Shown: positions 8,901 through 17,483, numbered from the stretch's first letter. The stretch: DNA of 64,000 nucleotides from Nakamurella panacisegetis (GCF_900104535.1 NZ_LT629710.1:682001-746000), one strand, 5' to 3'. Made by a program: numbers and translations. The notes: generated by a model from the letters alone, not told the origin.

Positions 8901-9357
8901 CCTCGACCGGGTGTCCGGCGTCGATCGGGTAGAGAGATCCGATGATGACCGCCGCCGAGAAGGAGACCGTCCGGAGCGCGGACCCGGTCGGCCCGGCGGC
9001 GACGACGTCCAGCGGAAGGCGAGCCGTTTGCCCTGGGGTCAGCGTGGTCAGATGCTGGCCCATGGTGTAGCCGAGGTCGTCGTCGAACGAGGGGGTGATC
9101 GCAACCGGTTCGATCGCCCGGCCGTTCTGCTGGACGCCGGTCAGGCTGATGGTGCCGATCGACATGGTGCTGACCTGGCAGGGCGATCGGCCGTGGTTGG
9201 TCAGGACCACCACCGGAACCGGATGGCCCGCCTGCACGGTGACGTCGAGACCGCCGTCATCGGCGTGGGCCGGTTGACCCAGGACCACACTCGCCGCCAG
9301 GGTGACCGAGCCCACAGCCAGACCCCGCAGCATCGTGCGAAGGTTCATCGTCGTCAT
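5965..9357 (-). CDS. Large secreted multidomain protein: HEXXH site, VWD domain, four C-terminal repeats
   Basis: About 1130 residues. A signal peptide (MTTMNLRTMLRGLAVGSV...) is followed by a beta-rich domain (about 30-170), a Ser/Ala linker and two hydrophobic stretches near 212-235 and 245-265. A domain with DELYHEMYHAFED (about 353-365) contains an HEXXH zinc-peptidase motif. Next comes a von Willebrand type D domain beginning TTADPHVTSFDGRRFDF (about 449) and including GLLGDADGNPSND. The C-terminus has four repeats of about 105 residues (genomic about 5968-7230). Each repeat carries a conserved cysteine pair (CGQL...GC) and resembles bacterial pre-peptidase C-terminal domains. ATG at 9357 is chosen because it begins the signal peptide; the long upstream open frame is not credible. 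The domain order suggests a surface or matrix protease/adhesin. Confidence 0.85.
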   Translation of the reverse strand: MTTMNLRTMLRGLAVGSVTLAASVVLGQPAHADDGGLDVTVQAGHPVPVVVLTNHGRSPCQVSTMSIGTISLTGVQQNGRAIEPVAITPSFDDDLGYTMGQHLTTLTPGQTARLPLDVVAAGPTGSALRTVSFSAAVIIGSLYPIDAGHPVEVRAAYSPPDITVSGAPLCVPGSDSASGTAATGTSFPAGASTSSAATGRAAAAPGPADSGGMSWKRWAVIAAVSLVLLAVAVLLLTRRARRRRIGAGALGVILLAAAAAVAAPPPRAAATVTGAGSAAGAVAACVAGFNAPGGDPAGIMGTLNNPAVHVSVNLDTSGSNGENRLDPNNIFIYWNPTDTSELSGHVARVPCDELYHEMYHAFEDTTPQGVDVHECFDQAGNPTGIAIKEVHATDAENKLRASKNEPLRKQYGPNTLPPGGCRPPKPSDPLCHPTRGCPTPPAKQGQTTADPHVTSFDGRRFDFQAAGEFVVTRDTAADPATAFQIQVRAQPWPGSRLVGVNTAMAANVAGDRVEVTVANGQMAVLVNGSPHPLTGGSLPRGGDLIYTPRAAGPFLTIDWPDGSYVLVTLFSRTLTLIVVPSAAHYGRLTGLLGDADGNPSNDLPAAAGSSAPSYDVLYPGFADSLRIKQAESLFTYSTGTSTTTYTDRTFPDRSAAPSSRSAWARAVCTANGITDPVTLENCVLDLANTGNPGLLAASQLTQAVATSFRMDGSGTTVAITPSGSRTTVPFTGRAGQKLYVDVVASTLPSACGQLSLQDSTGKSLATGCIINGTGGIDAVTLPADGAYQVVVAPPAGVTGTVTMRLVSASDQRGVLTIDGPPVAVGVTAAGGVGRLTFAGTKGDVVYVNIPTATLSSACGVIAIHDPNDDVLASGCVIDGQGSIDRTTLPATGTYAFVLDPAGAATGGVQVRLTRAVDQVGTIQVDGPAVAATVSQPGAVARLSFAASAGEKVFVRADSATVPGQCGDLSLRGPSGNVLDTGCVLDGKGQVDATLLPDDGTYSVVLDPADAGIGAVRLRVIRDIDQQGTIALGGPPVTASVAQPGAISRFTFQGTAGQKVAVIASGSTLPADCGQLRLLDASGAVVTTGCLVGGASGIDPVALPATGTFTVVLDPGDAATGQVQLALTAAS

Positions 9358-9635
9358 CCTCTGTTCTGCCCGGTCAGGGTGTGGCTGGTCGCGGTGTCCG
9401 GCCCACCGCACCGATCCACCCTCGCACCGACCGGCCGGCCGGGCGTCGCGAATGACCGAAACGTTGCCCTTTCGGACATCCGGGACCACGACGACCGCGT
9501 CCCGGATGGGCCGGCGGCCGCTTCGAGAGGACCGGATACCGCGCCCGATCCCCGGTCGACCGCCCTCGTCGTAGGCTCGGTCCATTGATCGGAGCCGGCC
9601 GGGTACCAACCCGGCGGCAGACCCCGGGAGCGGCG

Positions 9636-10010
9636 ATGACCACATGGACCACCGAGGATCTCACCCGGATCGGCGACGCCGAGGAACTGCAGATCGCCTC
9701 GCACCGACCCGACGGGACGTTGCGTGCCTATGTCACCATCTGGGTCGTTCGGGCCGATGACGAGTTGTACGTCCGGTCGGCCCATGGTCCCGAGAACCCT
9801 TGGTACCGAAGGGCAGTCATTTCGGGAACGGGCCGGATCCGGGCCGGCGGCGTCGAGCGGGACGTGTTGTTCGACGAGACCGGACACCACAACGCCGAGG
9901 CGATCGACGCAGAATTCCACCGTAAGTACGACCGCTACGGACCGGCCATCGTCGATCCGGTCGTCGGGCCGGAGGCCGCGCGCACCACCATCCGACTCGG
10001 GCCGAACTGA
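9636..10010 (+). CDS. DUF2255 family protein
   Basis: A 124-residue cytosolic protein matching the DUF2255 pattern: N-terminal WTTEDLTRIGDAEELQIAS, central TIWVVRADDELYVRSAHG, and C-terminal KYDRYG...TTIRLGP. The fold is thought to be related to flavin-binding split barrels, but no activity is established to my knowledge. The start ATG at 9636 has GGGAG about six bases upstream. It stands alone between divergent genes; the following hydrolase is codirectional but 150 bp away. Confidence 0.8.
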   Translation: MTTWTTEDLTRIGDAEELQIASHRPDGTLRAYVTIWVVRADDELYVRSAHGPENPWYRRAVISGTGRIRAGGVERDVLFDETGHHNAEAIDAEFHRKYDRYGPAIVDPVVGPEAARTTIRLGPN

Positions 10011-10160
10011 AGCCCGCGTCACCGCCAGATGACACACGGGCGACGGCGGGATGACGCCCGTGGAACAAGACGCACTCGCCGGCCGGCGCCGAACGCGGCG
10101 ACGTTAGGCTCGGGGAACGGACGTATCGCACGTCATCCCCAACTGCACGGAGGCAGCGCT

Positions 10161-10985
10161 TTGGCCACGATCACCACCAGCGACGGAACCGAGATCTTCT
10201 ACAAGGACTGGGGTTCGGGACAGCCGATCGTCTTCAGTCACGGCTGGCCCCTGTCCAGCGACGACTGGGACACCCAGATGATGTTCTTCCTCCTGCACGG
10301 CTACCGTGTCATCGCGCACGACCGCCGCGGGCACGGCCGCTCCACCCAGACCAGCGACGGCCACGACATGGACCACTACGCGGCCGATCTGGCCGCTGTG
10401 GTCGAGCACCTCGACCTGCACGACGCGATCCACGTCGGTCACTCGACCGGCGGCGGCGAGGTCGCCCACTACATCGCCCAGTACGGCGAGAGCCGGGTGG
10501 CCAAGGCCGTGCTCATCAGCTCGGTACCGCCGATCATGGTTCAGACACCGGCCAACCCCGGCGGCCTGCCCAAGAGTGTGTTCGACGGCCTGCAGGAGCA
10601 GGTTGCGACGAACCGATCGGCCTTCTACCGCGACCTGGCCTCGACTGCTTTCTACGGTTTCAACCGGCCGGGCGTCGAGCCGGTCGAGGCGATCATCGAG
10701 AACTGGTGGCGCCAGGGCATGATGGGCGGCGCCAAGGCCCACTACGACGGGATCGTCGCCTTCTCGCAGACCGACTTCACCGAGGACCTGAAGAAGATCT
10801 CGGTGCCGGTGCTCGTGATGCACGGCGACGATGACCAGGTGGTCCCATACGAGGACGCCGGGGTGCTGTCGGTCAAACTCGTGCAGAACGGGACGCTCAA
10901 GATCTACCCGGGCTACCCGCACGGCATGCCCACCACGCAGGCGGCCGTCATCAACTCCGATCTGCTGGAGTTCTTCCGGTCCTGA
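10161..10985 (+). CDS. Alpha/beta hydrolase, cofactor-free haloperoxidase/esterase type
   Basis: A 274-residue alpha/beta hydrolase very like the non-haem chloroperoxidase family. Motifs: [10 protein letters not shown] oxyanion region (about 29-38), nucleophile elbow GHSTGGG, Asp in HGDDDQVVP and His in GYPHGMP. These enzymes hydrolyse esters and, with a carboxylic acid and peroxide, can halogenate via peracid; the physiological substrate is usually unknown. Start chosen at TTG 10161, which sits seven bases after ACGGAGG and yields the family's normal length. The longer in-frame extension from 10029 lacks a ribosome site. Confidence 0.9.
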   Translation: MATITTSDGTEIFYKDWGSGQPIVFSHGWPLSSDDWDTQMMFFLLHGYRVIAHDRRGHGRSTQTSDGHDMDHYAADLAAVVEHLDLHDAIHVGHSTGGGEVAHYIAQYGESRVAKAVLISSVPPIMVQTPANPGGLPKSVFDGLQEQVATNRSAFYRDLASTAFYGFNRPGVEPVEAIIENWWRQGMMGGAKAHYDGIVAFSQTDFTEDLKKISVPVLVMHGDDDQVVPYEDAGVLSVKLVQNGTLKIYPGYPHGMPTTQAAVINSDLLEFFRS

Positions 10986-10996
10986 ACCCGACCCGT

Positions 10997-11032
10997 TCGC
11001 CGGCCCCGTGTGGTTCAGCGGGGCCGGCGAAC
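10997..11032. terminator. Bidirectional hairpin between convergent genes
   Basis: A perfect 12-bp stem TTCGCCGGCCCC (10997-11008) pairs with GGGGCCGGCGAA (11021-11032) around a 12-base loop. It lies just after the hydrolase stop and overlaps the last codons of the opposing DUF1905 gene. There is no clear T-run, as is common in GC-rich actinobacteria. Confidence 0.65.
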
Positions 11033-11320
11033 CGGCTCGAGCACCCTCACCCGCGCGGTGACCTCGTCGCCGAGATGGAGATCCTCGGCGCGGCGCACGT
11101 TGTCCCGGATCGGGAGGACGTACCCACCGTCCTTGGCGAACATGGCCGTGCGCCATTCCGTCCTCCCGATGCGGACCTGGACCGGGATCATCCCCCAGCC
11201 GTAGGTCAGCTCCCGGGCCTGCGCCCCGATGGCGTCAGCGTCGCCGTCCGGGATCGTCAGGAAGTGATATGGCGAAGGGCCTCGCCAGTACCAGATCTCA
11301 CCATCGAAGACGAATTCCAC
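11015..11320 (-). CDS. DUF1905 domain protein
   Basis: A 101-residue protein matching the small DUF1905 beta-barrel: MEFVFDGEIWYWRGPSPYHF at the N-terminus, GWGMIPVQVRIGRTEWRTAMF in the middle, and YVLPIRDNVRRAEDLHLGDEV at the end. Members are often fused or adjacent to YdeI/OmpD-associated modules; function is unknown. Transcribed towards the hydrolase gene with overlapping terminator hairpin. Ribosome site GGGAGAGGG precedes the ATG on the minus strand. Confidence 0.82.
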   Translation of the reverse strand: MEFVFDGEIWYWRGPSPYHFLTIPDGDADAIGAQARELTYGWGMIPVQVRIGRTEWRTAMFAKDGGYVLPIRDNVRRAEDLHLGDEVTARVRVLEPVRRPR

Positions 11321-11396
11321 GACCCTCTCCCGTCTGGAACCGGACGGTCGACCGGCCCGGCCCGATCATGCCAAACTCCGGGCCGGCCGGCAGTGG

Positions 11397-13451
11397 TCAA
11401 CGAGCCGACCGAAGGAGCGTGAACGACGAATCGCGGGCGGTCAACGTGGTGACCGGGGACAGGACCTGCTGTTCGGGATCGCTGGAGGAGGCCAGCTCCC
11501 ACTCACCGTGCGGGGCCGCCGGAACGGCGAACTCGACGCCGTTCTCGGCGGCGTTGAGCAGCAGGGCGAACGCGTCCGCGCCGTCGTGGCCGACCACGAA
11601 CATGACCGACCGGGCGGCGGGATCGGACCAGTCCTGGTCGTCGAACTCGCCACCGTCCGAGCGCAGCACCCGCACCCAGTCGCGGACGCCCTCGGCCGGC
11701 GCGTACCGGAACCACACCGGACGCAGTGCCGGATTGTCCCTGCGCAGCCTGATCAGGGTGCGGGTGAATTCCACGAGTTCGGAATCGACCGCGTCCCAAT
11801 GGAACCAGGAGATCTCGTTGTCCTGGCAGTAGGCATTGTTGTTGCCGCCCTGGGTTCTTCCCATCTCATCGCCGCCCAGAATCATCGGGACGCCAGCCGA
11901 CAGCAGGAGCGTGGCCAGGAGATTTCGGACGGCACGAGCGCGTCGGATCGTGACCGCCTCGTCCTCGGTGGGCCCCTCGGCGCCGTTGTTGCACGACTTG
12001 TTGTCGCTCTCCCCGTCGTTGTTGTCCTCGCCGTTGGCGCTGTTGTGCTTGACGTTGTAGGACGTCAGGTCGTGCAGCGTGAAGCCGTCGTGGGCGGTGA
12101 CGAATCCGACGCCGGCGTTCGGGGAGCGACGATCGCTCTCGTAGACGTCCGGGCTGCCGAGGACCCGCTGGGTCAGGGTCCCGAGCAAGCTGTCCTGCCC
12201 ACCCCAGAACGCCCGCACATCGTCGCGGAATTTCCCGTTCCACTCCGACCAGTCGGCCGGGAATCCGCCGACCTGATATCCCGCAGTGTCCCAAGGCTCG
12301 GCGATCATCTTGACCGGGGCGAGAATCGGATCCTGGGCGATCATGTCGGTGAACGCGCTGTGCAGCGAGGTGTCACCACCCTGACGGGTCAACGTGGTGG
12401 CCAGGTCGAACCGGAATCCGTCGACGTGCATCTCGGTCACCCAGTACCGCAACGAGTCCATGATCAGGCCCAGGGCGGCCGGATGGGACACGTTCAGGCT
12501 GTTCCCGGTCCCCGTCGTATCGAAGTAGTGCGCCTCGTCCCCCTCGACCAACCGGTAGTAGGCCGCGTTGTCGATGCCCTTGAGCGACAACGAGGGCCCC
12601 ATGTCATTACCCTCGGCGGTGTGGTTGTAGACGACGTCGAGGATCACCTCGAGCCCGGCCGCATGCAGAGCCTTGACCATTGACTTGAACTCGCCGACCT
12701 GGCCGCCGGCGTCACCGACCGAACTGTATTCGCCGTGCGGGGCCAGGAACGCGATGGAGTTGTAGCCCCAGTAGTTGCGCAGGCCCTTCCGTACGAGGTG
12801 ATCGTCCTGGACGAACTGGTGCACCGGCAGCAGCTCCACCGCCGTGACCCCCAGGTCGGTGAGATGCTTGATGGCAGCCGGATGGCCCAGACCGGCGTAG
12901 GTGCCACAGATCTCCTCCGGCACGTCCGGATGCAGCTGGGTGAAGCCCTTGACGTGCACTTCGTAGACGATCGTCTCGGACAACGGGGTGCCCGGAGGAG
13001 CGTCGTCAGCCCAGTCGAACTGGTTGTCGGTGACCACGCACAGCGGCGTGGACCCGGCGGCATCGGTCTCGTCCTTGACCTCCGGGTTGTTCATGTCGTG
13101 CGCGAAAACTGCTTGGCCCCAGGTGTACTCGCCGCAGACAGCGGTGGCGTGCGGGTCAAGCAACAGCTTGTGCTCGTTGTGCCTCAGGCCGATCTTCGGG
13201 TTCCACTCACCGTGCACCCGCAGGGCGTACCGCGTGCCGGCCGTCATGCCCGGCACCAGGCCATGGAAGACATGGCCGGTGCGATCGCACAACGGAGTAC
13301 GGGTCTCGTTGCCGTCGGCGTCGAAGACGCAGACCTCGACCAGGTCGGCCGTGCCGGTGTAGACGGCGACGTTCGCCCCACCGTCTCGCACGGTGACGCC
13401 CAGCGGGTGGGGAAGGGACCGGTCATGTCGCGTCAAGGGGTACTCCGCCAT
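11397..13451 (-). CDS. glgX: Glycogen debranching enzyme GlgX (isoamylase type)
   Basis: Hydrolyses alpha-1,6 branches of glycogen/limit dextrin. 684 residues, the usual GlgX size. An N-terminal CBM48-like domain (HPLGVTVRDGGANVAVYT...) precedes a GH13 barrel with its conserved regions: DVVYNHTAEG, GFRFDLATTL (Asp nucleophile), IAEPWDTAGYQVGGFP (Glu acid) and FVTAHDGFTLHD. The substrate loop NNAYCQDNEISWF is also GlgX-like. Start at 13451 (MAEYPLTRHDRSLPHPLG) matches homologue beginnings; the 38-residue upstream extension looks spurious. Followed by no obvious partner genes, so it is probably a single transcription unit. Confidence 0.95.
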   Translation of the reverse strand: MAEYPLTRHDRSLPHPLGVTVRDGGANVAVYTGTADLVEVCVFDADGNETRTPLCDRTGHVFHGLVPGMTAGTRYALRVHGEWNPKIGLRHNEHKLLLDPHATAVCGEYTWGQAVFAHDMNNPEVKDETDAAGSTPLCVVTDNQFDWADDAPPGTPLSETIVYEVHVKGFTQLHPDVPEEICGTYAGLGHPAAIKHLTDLGVTAVELLPVHQFVQDDHLVRKGLRNYWGYNSIAFLAPHGEYSSVGDAGGQVGEFKSMVKALHAAGLEVILDVVYNHTAEGNDMGPSLSLKGIDNAAYYRLVEGDEAHYFDTTGTGNSLNVSHPAALGLIMDSLRYWVTEMHVDGFRFDLATTLTRQGGDTSLHSAFTDMIAQDPILAPVKMIAEPWDTAGYQVGGFPADWSEWNGKFRDDVRAFWGGQDSLLGTLTQRVLGSPDVYESDRRSPNAGVGFVTAHDGFTLHDLTSYNVKHNSANGEDNNDGESDNKSCNNGAEGPTEDEAVTIRRARAVRNLLATLLLSAGVPMILGGDEMGRTQGGNNNAYCQDNEISWFHWDAVDSELVEFTRTLIRLRRDNPALRPVWFRYAPAEGVRDWVRVLRSDGGEFDDQDWSDPAARSVMFVVGHDGADAFALLLNAAENGVEFAVPAAPHGEWELASSSDPEQQVLSPVTTLTARDSSFTLLRSAR

Positions 13452-13632
13452 CTGATCGAGGGATGCGAACAGGGCCAAGCCGCCGACACTCACGAACCGC
13501 CAGGCTGGTGACGCGTCGAGGGCCGCGCCCGCGCCCTTCAGATCACCGGTACCGGTGGATTCCAAACGGGCTCGGCGGCCCGCTCGGGCGAAGGCCGCGG
13601 CGGCCTCGCAGCCGGCGCCGGCCGGAATGCTC

Positions 13633-14229
13633 TCAGGACGAGGTGAAGATCTCGCGAACTTCGCGAGCCGCGTAGTAGACGATGACGAGGGCCGACACCG
13701 GATCCGCCCACCACCAGCCCAGGAGGTCGTTGAGTGCGAGGCCGACCAGTACCGCCACGGCCAGCAGACCGTCGACCGTGGTGACCCGACCTTCGGTGAT
13801 CAGGACCGGATTGCTCAGTTGCTGCCCGGTTCGCCGCTTTCCGGCGGCGAGGCCGAACATCACGACCGCGGTAGCCGCGGTCCAGTAGATGCCGAGCGGG
13901 CTCGGCCGCGGATGGTGGCCGGTGATCAGGACAGCGGCCGACTGAACGGCCAGGTACACGGCGAGCAGCACGAACGCGATGCCGATGAGGCGGAGGGCGC
14001 GATGTCGCCGCTCCTCGCCGACGCCGGAGAGCTCCCACAGGACGACGGTGCTGGCGCCGATCTCGATGAGTGAGTCGAGCCCGAACCCGGCCAGGGCGAC
14101 CGAGCCGGCGCCGACCGCAGCCAAGACCAGAACGACCAGCCCGACCACATTCCAGCCCAGCGTCCCCACCTCGAGCAACCGGCCTCGGCGAAGGAGTCGA
14201 GCATGCGAGAGGGACATCGCGGCGATCAT
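13633..14229 (-). CDS. Short CDF-family cation transporter-like membrane protein
   Basis: A 198-residue membrane protein resembling the membrane half of cation diffusion facilitators. It shows the CDF-like helix GFGLDSLIEIGAS near residue 49, and the fifth/sixth-helix region VDGLLAVAVLVGLALND...WWWADPVSALVIVYYA. It lacks the cytoplasmic C-terminal domain and the His-rich loop seen in the other CDF gene in this window. The metal site is altered (GLDSLIE, TVDGLLA), so transported ion and even transport activity are uncertain. Starts at 14229 or at the in-frame ATG at 14217. Expression seems separate from glgX, which begins about 180 bp downstream. Confidence 0.78.
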   Translation of the reverse strand: MIAAMSLSHARLLRRGRLLEVGTLGWNVVGLVVLVLAAVGAGSVALAGFGLDSLIEIGASTVVLWELSGVGEERRHRALRLIGIAFVLLAVYLAVQSAAVLITGHHPRPSPLGIYWTAATAVVMFGLAAGKRRTGQQLSNPVLITEGRVTTVDGLLAVAVLVGLALNDLLGWWWADPVSALVIVYYAAREVREIFTSS

Positions 14230-14736
14230 ACGGCTCGGAGTTCACCCTCCGTCCGAGGAGTGGCAGCGCATCCCGGCGGCGCGCGAAGCGGGGCAAGCGC
14301 GGCGACCAGCGTCCGTCGCCGATCGAACCACCGCCACCGGAGACCCGCCTCCACCAACGAGTGCCCGGTGGAGCCGACAGAGCTCGTCCGGGGCAAACCT
14401 CCGACAAGTCCGGTAGCAATAGGTCACCATGAGGACCGATCAGCCCCCTGGACGGGGTCTTCTCAGCGGTGAGGCCTTTTTGTTAGCGTGCTGATACGCC
14501 CTCCGAGGGAGGGCCGACGACCCAGCACTGGCCTCCAGCTATGACACCGCAGCCCCCAGTCGCAGACATCGTGCACTCGCCCGATCACGACTAGGAACCT
14601 GTTCTGGCACAAGATCATCGGCTCGTCACGACCACCAGGTCGGCGTGCTCACCCGCAGAGTGGGACTTTCGCCGCCGATCTGACCGCAAGTTTCCCCCTT
14701 TCGCCCCGCTTCAATCGAGCTTCCCGAAATGAGAAA
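14230..14736. other. Intergenic region before the collagen-like gene
   Basis: No credible gene in either strand. Features visible: a weak stem CTCAGCGGTGAG followed by CCTTTTTG (about 14462-14481, + strand terminator-like), and a GC-rich palindrome CCCTCC / GGAGGG at 14499-14513. The last 250 bases probably hold the promoter and a long 5' leader of the collagen-like gene, but no confident -35/-10 pair could be picked. Confidence 0.5.
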
Positions 14737-15906
14737 ATGAAGAAAAGCGGATTGTCCAGATTCACGCGCCGAGGCCGCGTGATCACAGCACTGGCCGTCG
14801 TCGGACTGCTGATCGGAACCAATGCGGCTTCCGCCACCCCGGTCCCCCACACTGTCAGCAGCGGTTTGACGCTCCACACCGTCACCCCGGTCCGCCTGCT
14901 GGACACCAGGACCGGAACCGGCGGGTCCCATGTGCCGCTGCCGGCGGGTGGCGTCATCACGGTGACCGCCACCGGCGTGCCGAGCGGTGCTACGGCAATC
15001 GCCGTCAACGTGACTGTGGTCGACGGGACCAAGCCGTCCTACCTCTCCCTCTACGCCACCGGCACCCCCGCGCCGAGCACCTCGACCGTGAACTGGATCG
15101 ACAAGTCGGCAACCGCCAACGCAGCCGTGATCGCCCTCTCCCTGGACCAGAAGTTCAACATTCGGAACGCCTTTGGCACCGTCAACGTGGTCATCGATCT
15201 CCTCGGCTACTACGCCCCGGTTGCGGCCGGCCCGACCGGTCCCGCCGGCCCGACCGGCGACACCGGCGCGATCGGCCCGAAGGGCGACACCGGTGACACC
15301 GGTGCGGTCGGCCCGGCTGGGCCCAAGGGTGACACCGGCGCCAAGGGTGACACCGGCGCGATCGGTCCGATCGGCGTCAGTGGTCAGGCGGGCGCCGGCA
15401 CCATCCTGGCTGCCTCCGGCGGTGCCCCGGTCTCGATGACGACGGAGGCCGGCGGCCTCAGCGGGGCAGTCGCCGCGTTGCCACTGTCCGGTGTTGGCTC
15501 GTCCAACCCGACCCAGGTGCAGAACACGGTCGACATGACGGCCAACGGAGAGGTGGTCCAGATGTTCCCCCGCGACGGGACGATCACGTCGATTTCGGCC
15601 CGCTTCAGCACAACTCAACCCTTGAGCTTGAGCGGTACCATCGGCACGATCACGGCGCAGCTCTACACCGCGGTCGAGACGAACAGCAACACCTTCGCCC
15701 CCGTGCCGGGAGCGATGTGCACATTGAGTCCGGCATTGAGCGGAAATCCCGCGATTGGGACCGTCATTTCCTGCATCACGAACGGTCTGAGCATCCCGAT
15801 CACCACCACCACCGCCGCCATCGTGGTGGTCAGCGCAACCGCGGAGGGAATCAACCTGATCAACACCTTCACCGGCTACGCGAGCACGAGCTTGGGCGTC
15901 TCCTGA
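14737..15906 (+). CDS. Secreted collagen-like protein with BclB-type C-terminal domain
   Basis: A 389-residue exported protein. Residues 1-33 are a signal peptide ([21 protein letters not shown]...). Residues about 45-160 form a beta domain with [14 protein letters not shown] and [12 protein letters not shown], a module common in actinobacterial surface proteins. Residues about 166-215 are an uninterrupted Gly-X-Y collagen-like tract rich in GDTG and GPAG units. The C-terminal 170 residues ([16 protein letters not shown]...) resemble the C-terminal domain of Bacillus exosporium glycoprotein BclB, which is unusual in an actinomycete and probably drives trimerisation. There is no LPXTG or membrane anchor. 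A strong terminator follows, so it is monocistronic. Likely a cell-surface or spore/matrix fibre. Confidence 0.88.
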   Translation: MKKSGLSRFTRRGRVITALAVVGLLIGTNAASATPVPHTVSSGLTLHTVTPVRLLDTRTGTGGSHVPLPAGGVITVTATGVPSGATAIAVNVTVVDGTKPSYLSLYATGTPAPSTSTVNWIDKSATANAAVIALSLDQKFNIRNAFGTVNVVIDLLGYYAPVAAGPTGPAGPTGDTGAIGPKGDTGDTGAVGPAGPKGDTGAKGDTGAIGPIGVSGQAGAGTILAASGGAPVSMTTEAGGLSGAVAALPLSGVGSSNPTQVQNTVDMTANGEVVQMFPRDGTITSISARFSTTQPLSLSGTIGTITAQLYTAVETNSNTFAPVPGAMCTLSPALSGNPAIGTVISCITNGLSIPITTTTAAIVVVSATAEGINLINTFTGYASTSLGVS

Positions 15907-15927
15907 CCCAGACACCCGCTGTGACGG

Positions 15928-15957
15928 GGGCCGCGGTCGGATTTCCGACCGCGGCCC
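15928..15957 (+). terminator. Intrinsic terminator after the collagen-like gene
   Basis: A perfect 13-bp stem GGGCCGCGGTCGG / CCGACCGCGGCCC with loop ATTT, 22 bases after the stop codon. It has only a weak T-tract after it, but stem strength and position are convincing. Confidence 0.85.
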
Positions 15958-16013
15958 TCGGCATTCCACCCTGCCAATCCATGCGAAGTGACCGTCGCCG
16001 ATCGGGGCACGGA

Positions 16014-16979
16014 CTAACGGGCGGACGGGATGACCACGAGCCGGTCAGTGGTGACGGCAGCGTCTGCCCACGCGGCGGTGACGCGGGCAAGAGGGACGGC
16101 GCGGGCGGCGATGTCGTAGTGGCCACTGGTGATCTCCGACGCCAGCGACGGGAGTTCGGCGAGAATGTCGCGGGGCGACACGGAGCCCTGCCCGCTGCCG
16201 ACGATGTGCAGGTTGCAGGCGCGGAGAGCCGCCGAGGGAATGGGTGACTCGGGGCCGGTGATGGAACCGACCTGGATCCAGGTGAGCTTCTGCGCGTCGT
16301 CCCGGCGGGCCGGCACGATTGCGCTCAGGGCCGTCGCCGCCCACTCACCCCACAGATAGTCGACGACGACGTCGACGTCCCGACCGACCGCGGCCAGCTC
16401 GCTGGTGGCGGTGGCCTTCTCCTGGCCGAGGTTGATGAGGGTGTCGGCCCCGAGTGCCGCGAGGCCGGCCAATTTCTCGGCGTCGCGGCCGGCTGCCGTC
16501 ACGTGGGACGCGCCGAGCCGCTTGGCGATCTGGACCGCCATGCGGCCGGCGTTGCCGGTCGCACCCATCACCAGGACCCGGGAACCGGGCCGGAAGTCGA
16601 TCCGGCGCCGGAGCGCGATCCAGGACGACATCGCGGGGTTCATCGCCGCGGCGATCACGATCGGGTCGATGGTCTCGGGCAGCACGACGCTGCGACGCGG
16701 ATCGATGAGCGTCTGTTCGGCCATTGCCCCGATGTTCGTGTCGGGCAGGACGAAGTATCGCAACTGGCCGTCCGCGGTGCGGCCGACCCCGTCGATTCCC
16801 GGGATCAGCGGCAGCTCACCGACGCTCGTGTAGTGGGAACCGTCGGCCTGGGACCGGACGCGCGGGTGGATCGCGGACGCGAGGACATCGATCAGCACCT
16901 GCCCGTCGGCCGGCTCCGGGGTGGGGAATTCCTCGCAGCTGGGCGGGGTGTGGAACGCGGTGACGACGGCGGCGCGCAT
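16014..16979 (-). CDS. Zinc-independent MDR-family quinone oxidoreductase
   Basis: A 321-residue NADPH-dependent oxidoreductase of the medium-chain dehydrogenase/reductase superfamily (quinone reductase branch). It has an N-terminal GroES-like domain (about 1-120) and a Rossmann domain with VLVMGATGNAGRMAVQIAKRLGA, the AxGxxG-like cofactor loop. No structural-zinc cysteines are present, as expected for this branch. Start at 16979 is supported by AAAGGA on the minus strand just upstream; the extension to 17021 crosses the shared operator region. It is divergent from a MarR regulator 70 bp away, the typical arrangement for redox- or phenolic-stress-inducible reductases. Confidence 0.88.
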   Translation of the reverse strand: MRAAVVTAFHTPPSCEEFPTPEPADGQVLIDVLASAIHPRVRSQADGSHYTSVGELPLIPGIDGVGRTADGQLRYFVLPDTNIGAMAEQTLIDPRRSVVLPETIDPIVIAAAMNPAMSSWIALRRRIDFRPGSRVLVMGATGNAGRMAVQIAKRLGASHVTAAGRDAEKLAGLAALGADTLINLGQEKATATSELAAVGRDVDVVVDYLWGEWAATALSAIVPARRDDAQKLTWIQVGSITGPESPIPSAALRACNLHIVGSGQGSVSPRDILAELPSLASEITSGHYDIAARAVPLARVTAAWADAAVTTDRLVVIPSAR

Positions 16980-17010
16980 ATCGTGTCCTTTCGGCCGGCA
17001 TGACGGTATG

Positions 17011-17047
17011 GTTGGTAACACAAACTAGAGTAGTGAGGAATACCAAC
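17011..17047. promoter_or_regulatory. Inverted-repeat operator in the reductase/MarR divergent promoter
   Basis: GTTGGTA (17011-17017) and TACCAAC (17041-17047) form a perfect 7-bp inverted repeat whose arms are 30 bp apart, about three helical turns. The left arm is also part of a tighter palindrome GTTGGT-AAC-ACAAAC (one mismatch). The right arm abuts the MarR start codon. MarR-family autoregulation through such sites is standard, so binding by the adjacent MarR protein is a reasonable inference. Confidence 0.65.
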
Positions 17048-17048
17048 T

Positions 17049-17483
17049 ATGTCAAACGTGGACCCGGCGGGGCAGCAAGGCGGGGCGGCGGACGAACTCG
17101 CACGCGTGTCGTTCGAGGTGATGGGACGCCTCGCGCGATTGGCCGCCGAGGCCGACCTGTCCCTGACCCAGCTGCGCATGCTGGCGATCCTGCGCGATCG
17201 GCGCCCACGCATGGCTGAACTCGCCGCGGCTCTCGGCATCGACCGGTCCAGCGTCTCGGGCCTCATCGGCCGCGCGGAGCAACGCGGCCTGGTGACCCGC
17301 GAAGCCGCCACGAGCGACGGTCGAGGGGTTTCGGTCGCCCTGACGCCGACCGGGCGGAAATTCGTCGCACCGCTGGAACTGCGCTCGAACAACGCGCTGG
17401 AACCTCTTCTGGCCAACCTGGCACCCGCGGAACGACAGACGCTCGAACGCCTTCTGGCCCAGATCACCGATCAGCAGCGATAA
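17049..17483 (+). CDS. MarR-family transcriptional regulator
   Basis: A 144-residue winged-helix regulator. The DNA-binding core runs LSLTQLRMLAILRDRRPRMAE, with recognition helix IDRSSVSGLIGRAEQRGLV and wing SDGRGVSVALTPTG; helices at both ends form the dimer interface. MarR proteins repress divergent detoxification genes and respond to phenolics or oxidants. No cysteine suitable for thiol sensing is seen, so ligand binding is more likely than redox sensing. It probably controls itself and the divergent quinone oxidoreductase through the inverted repeat overlapping its start. Confidence 0.9.
   Translation: MSNVDPAGQQGGAADELARVSFEVMGRLARLAAEADLSLTQLRMLAILRDRRPRMAELAAALGIDRSSVSGLIGRAEQRGLVTREAATSDGRGVSVALTPTGRKFVAPLELRSNNALEPLLANLAPAERQTLERLLAQITDQQR

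Noticed and set aside
6766-9588. Long open frame on the + strand (over 900 codons) antisense to the VWD protein
   Set aside because: Arg/Gly/His-rich low-complexity translation typical of the opposite strand of a GC-rich gene; no ribosome site and no recognisable domain, while the minus strand encodes clear domains.
15232-15384. Short tandem repeats that look like a repeat array
   Set aside because: They are in-frame Gly-X-Y codon repeats of the collagen-like protein, not CRISPR or a non-coding satellite.
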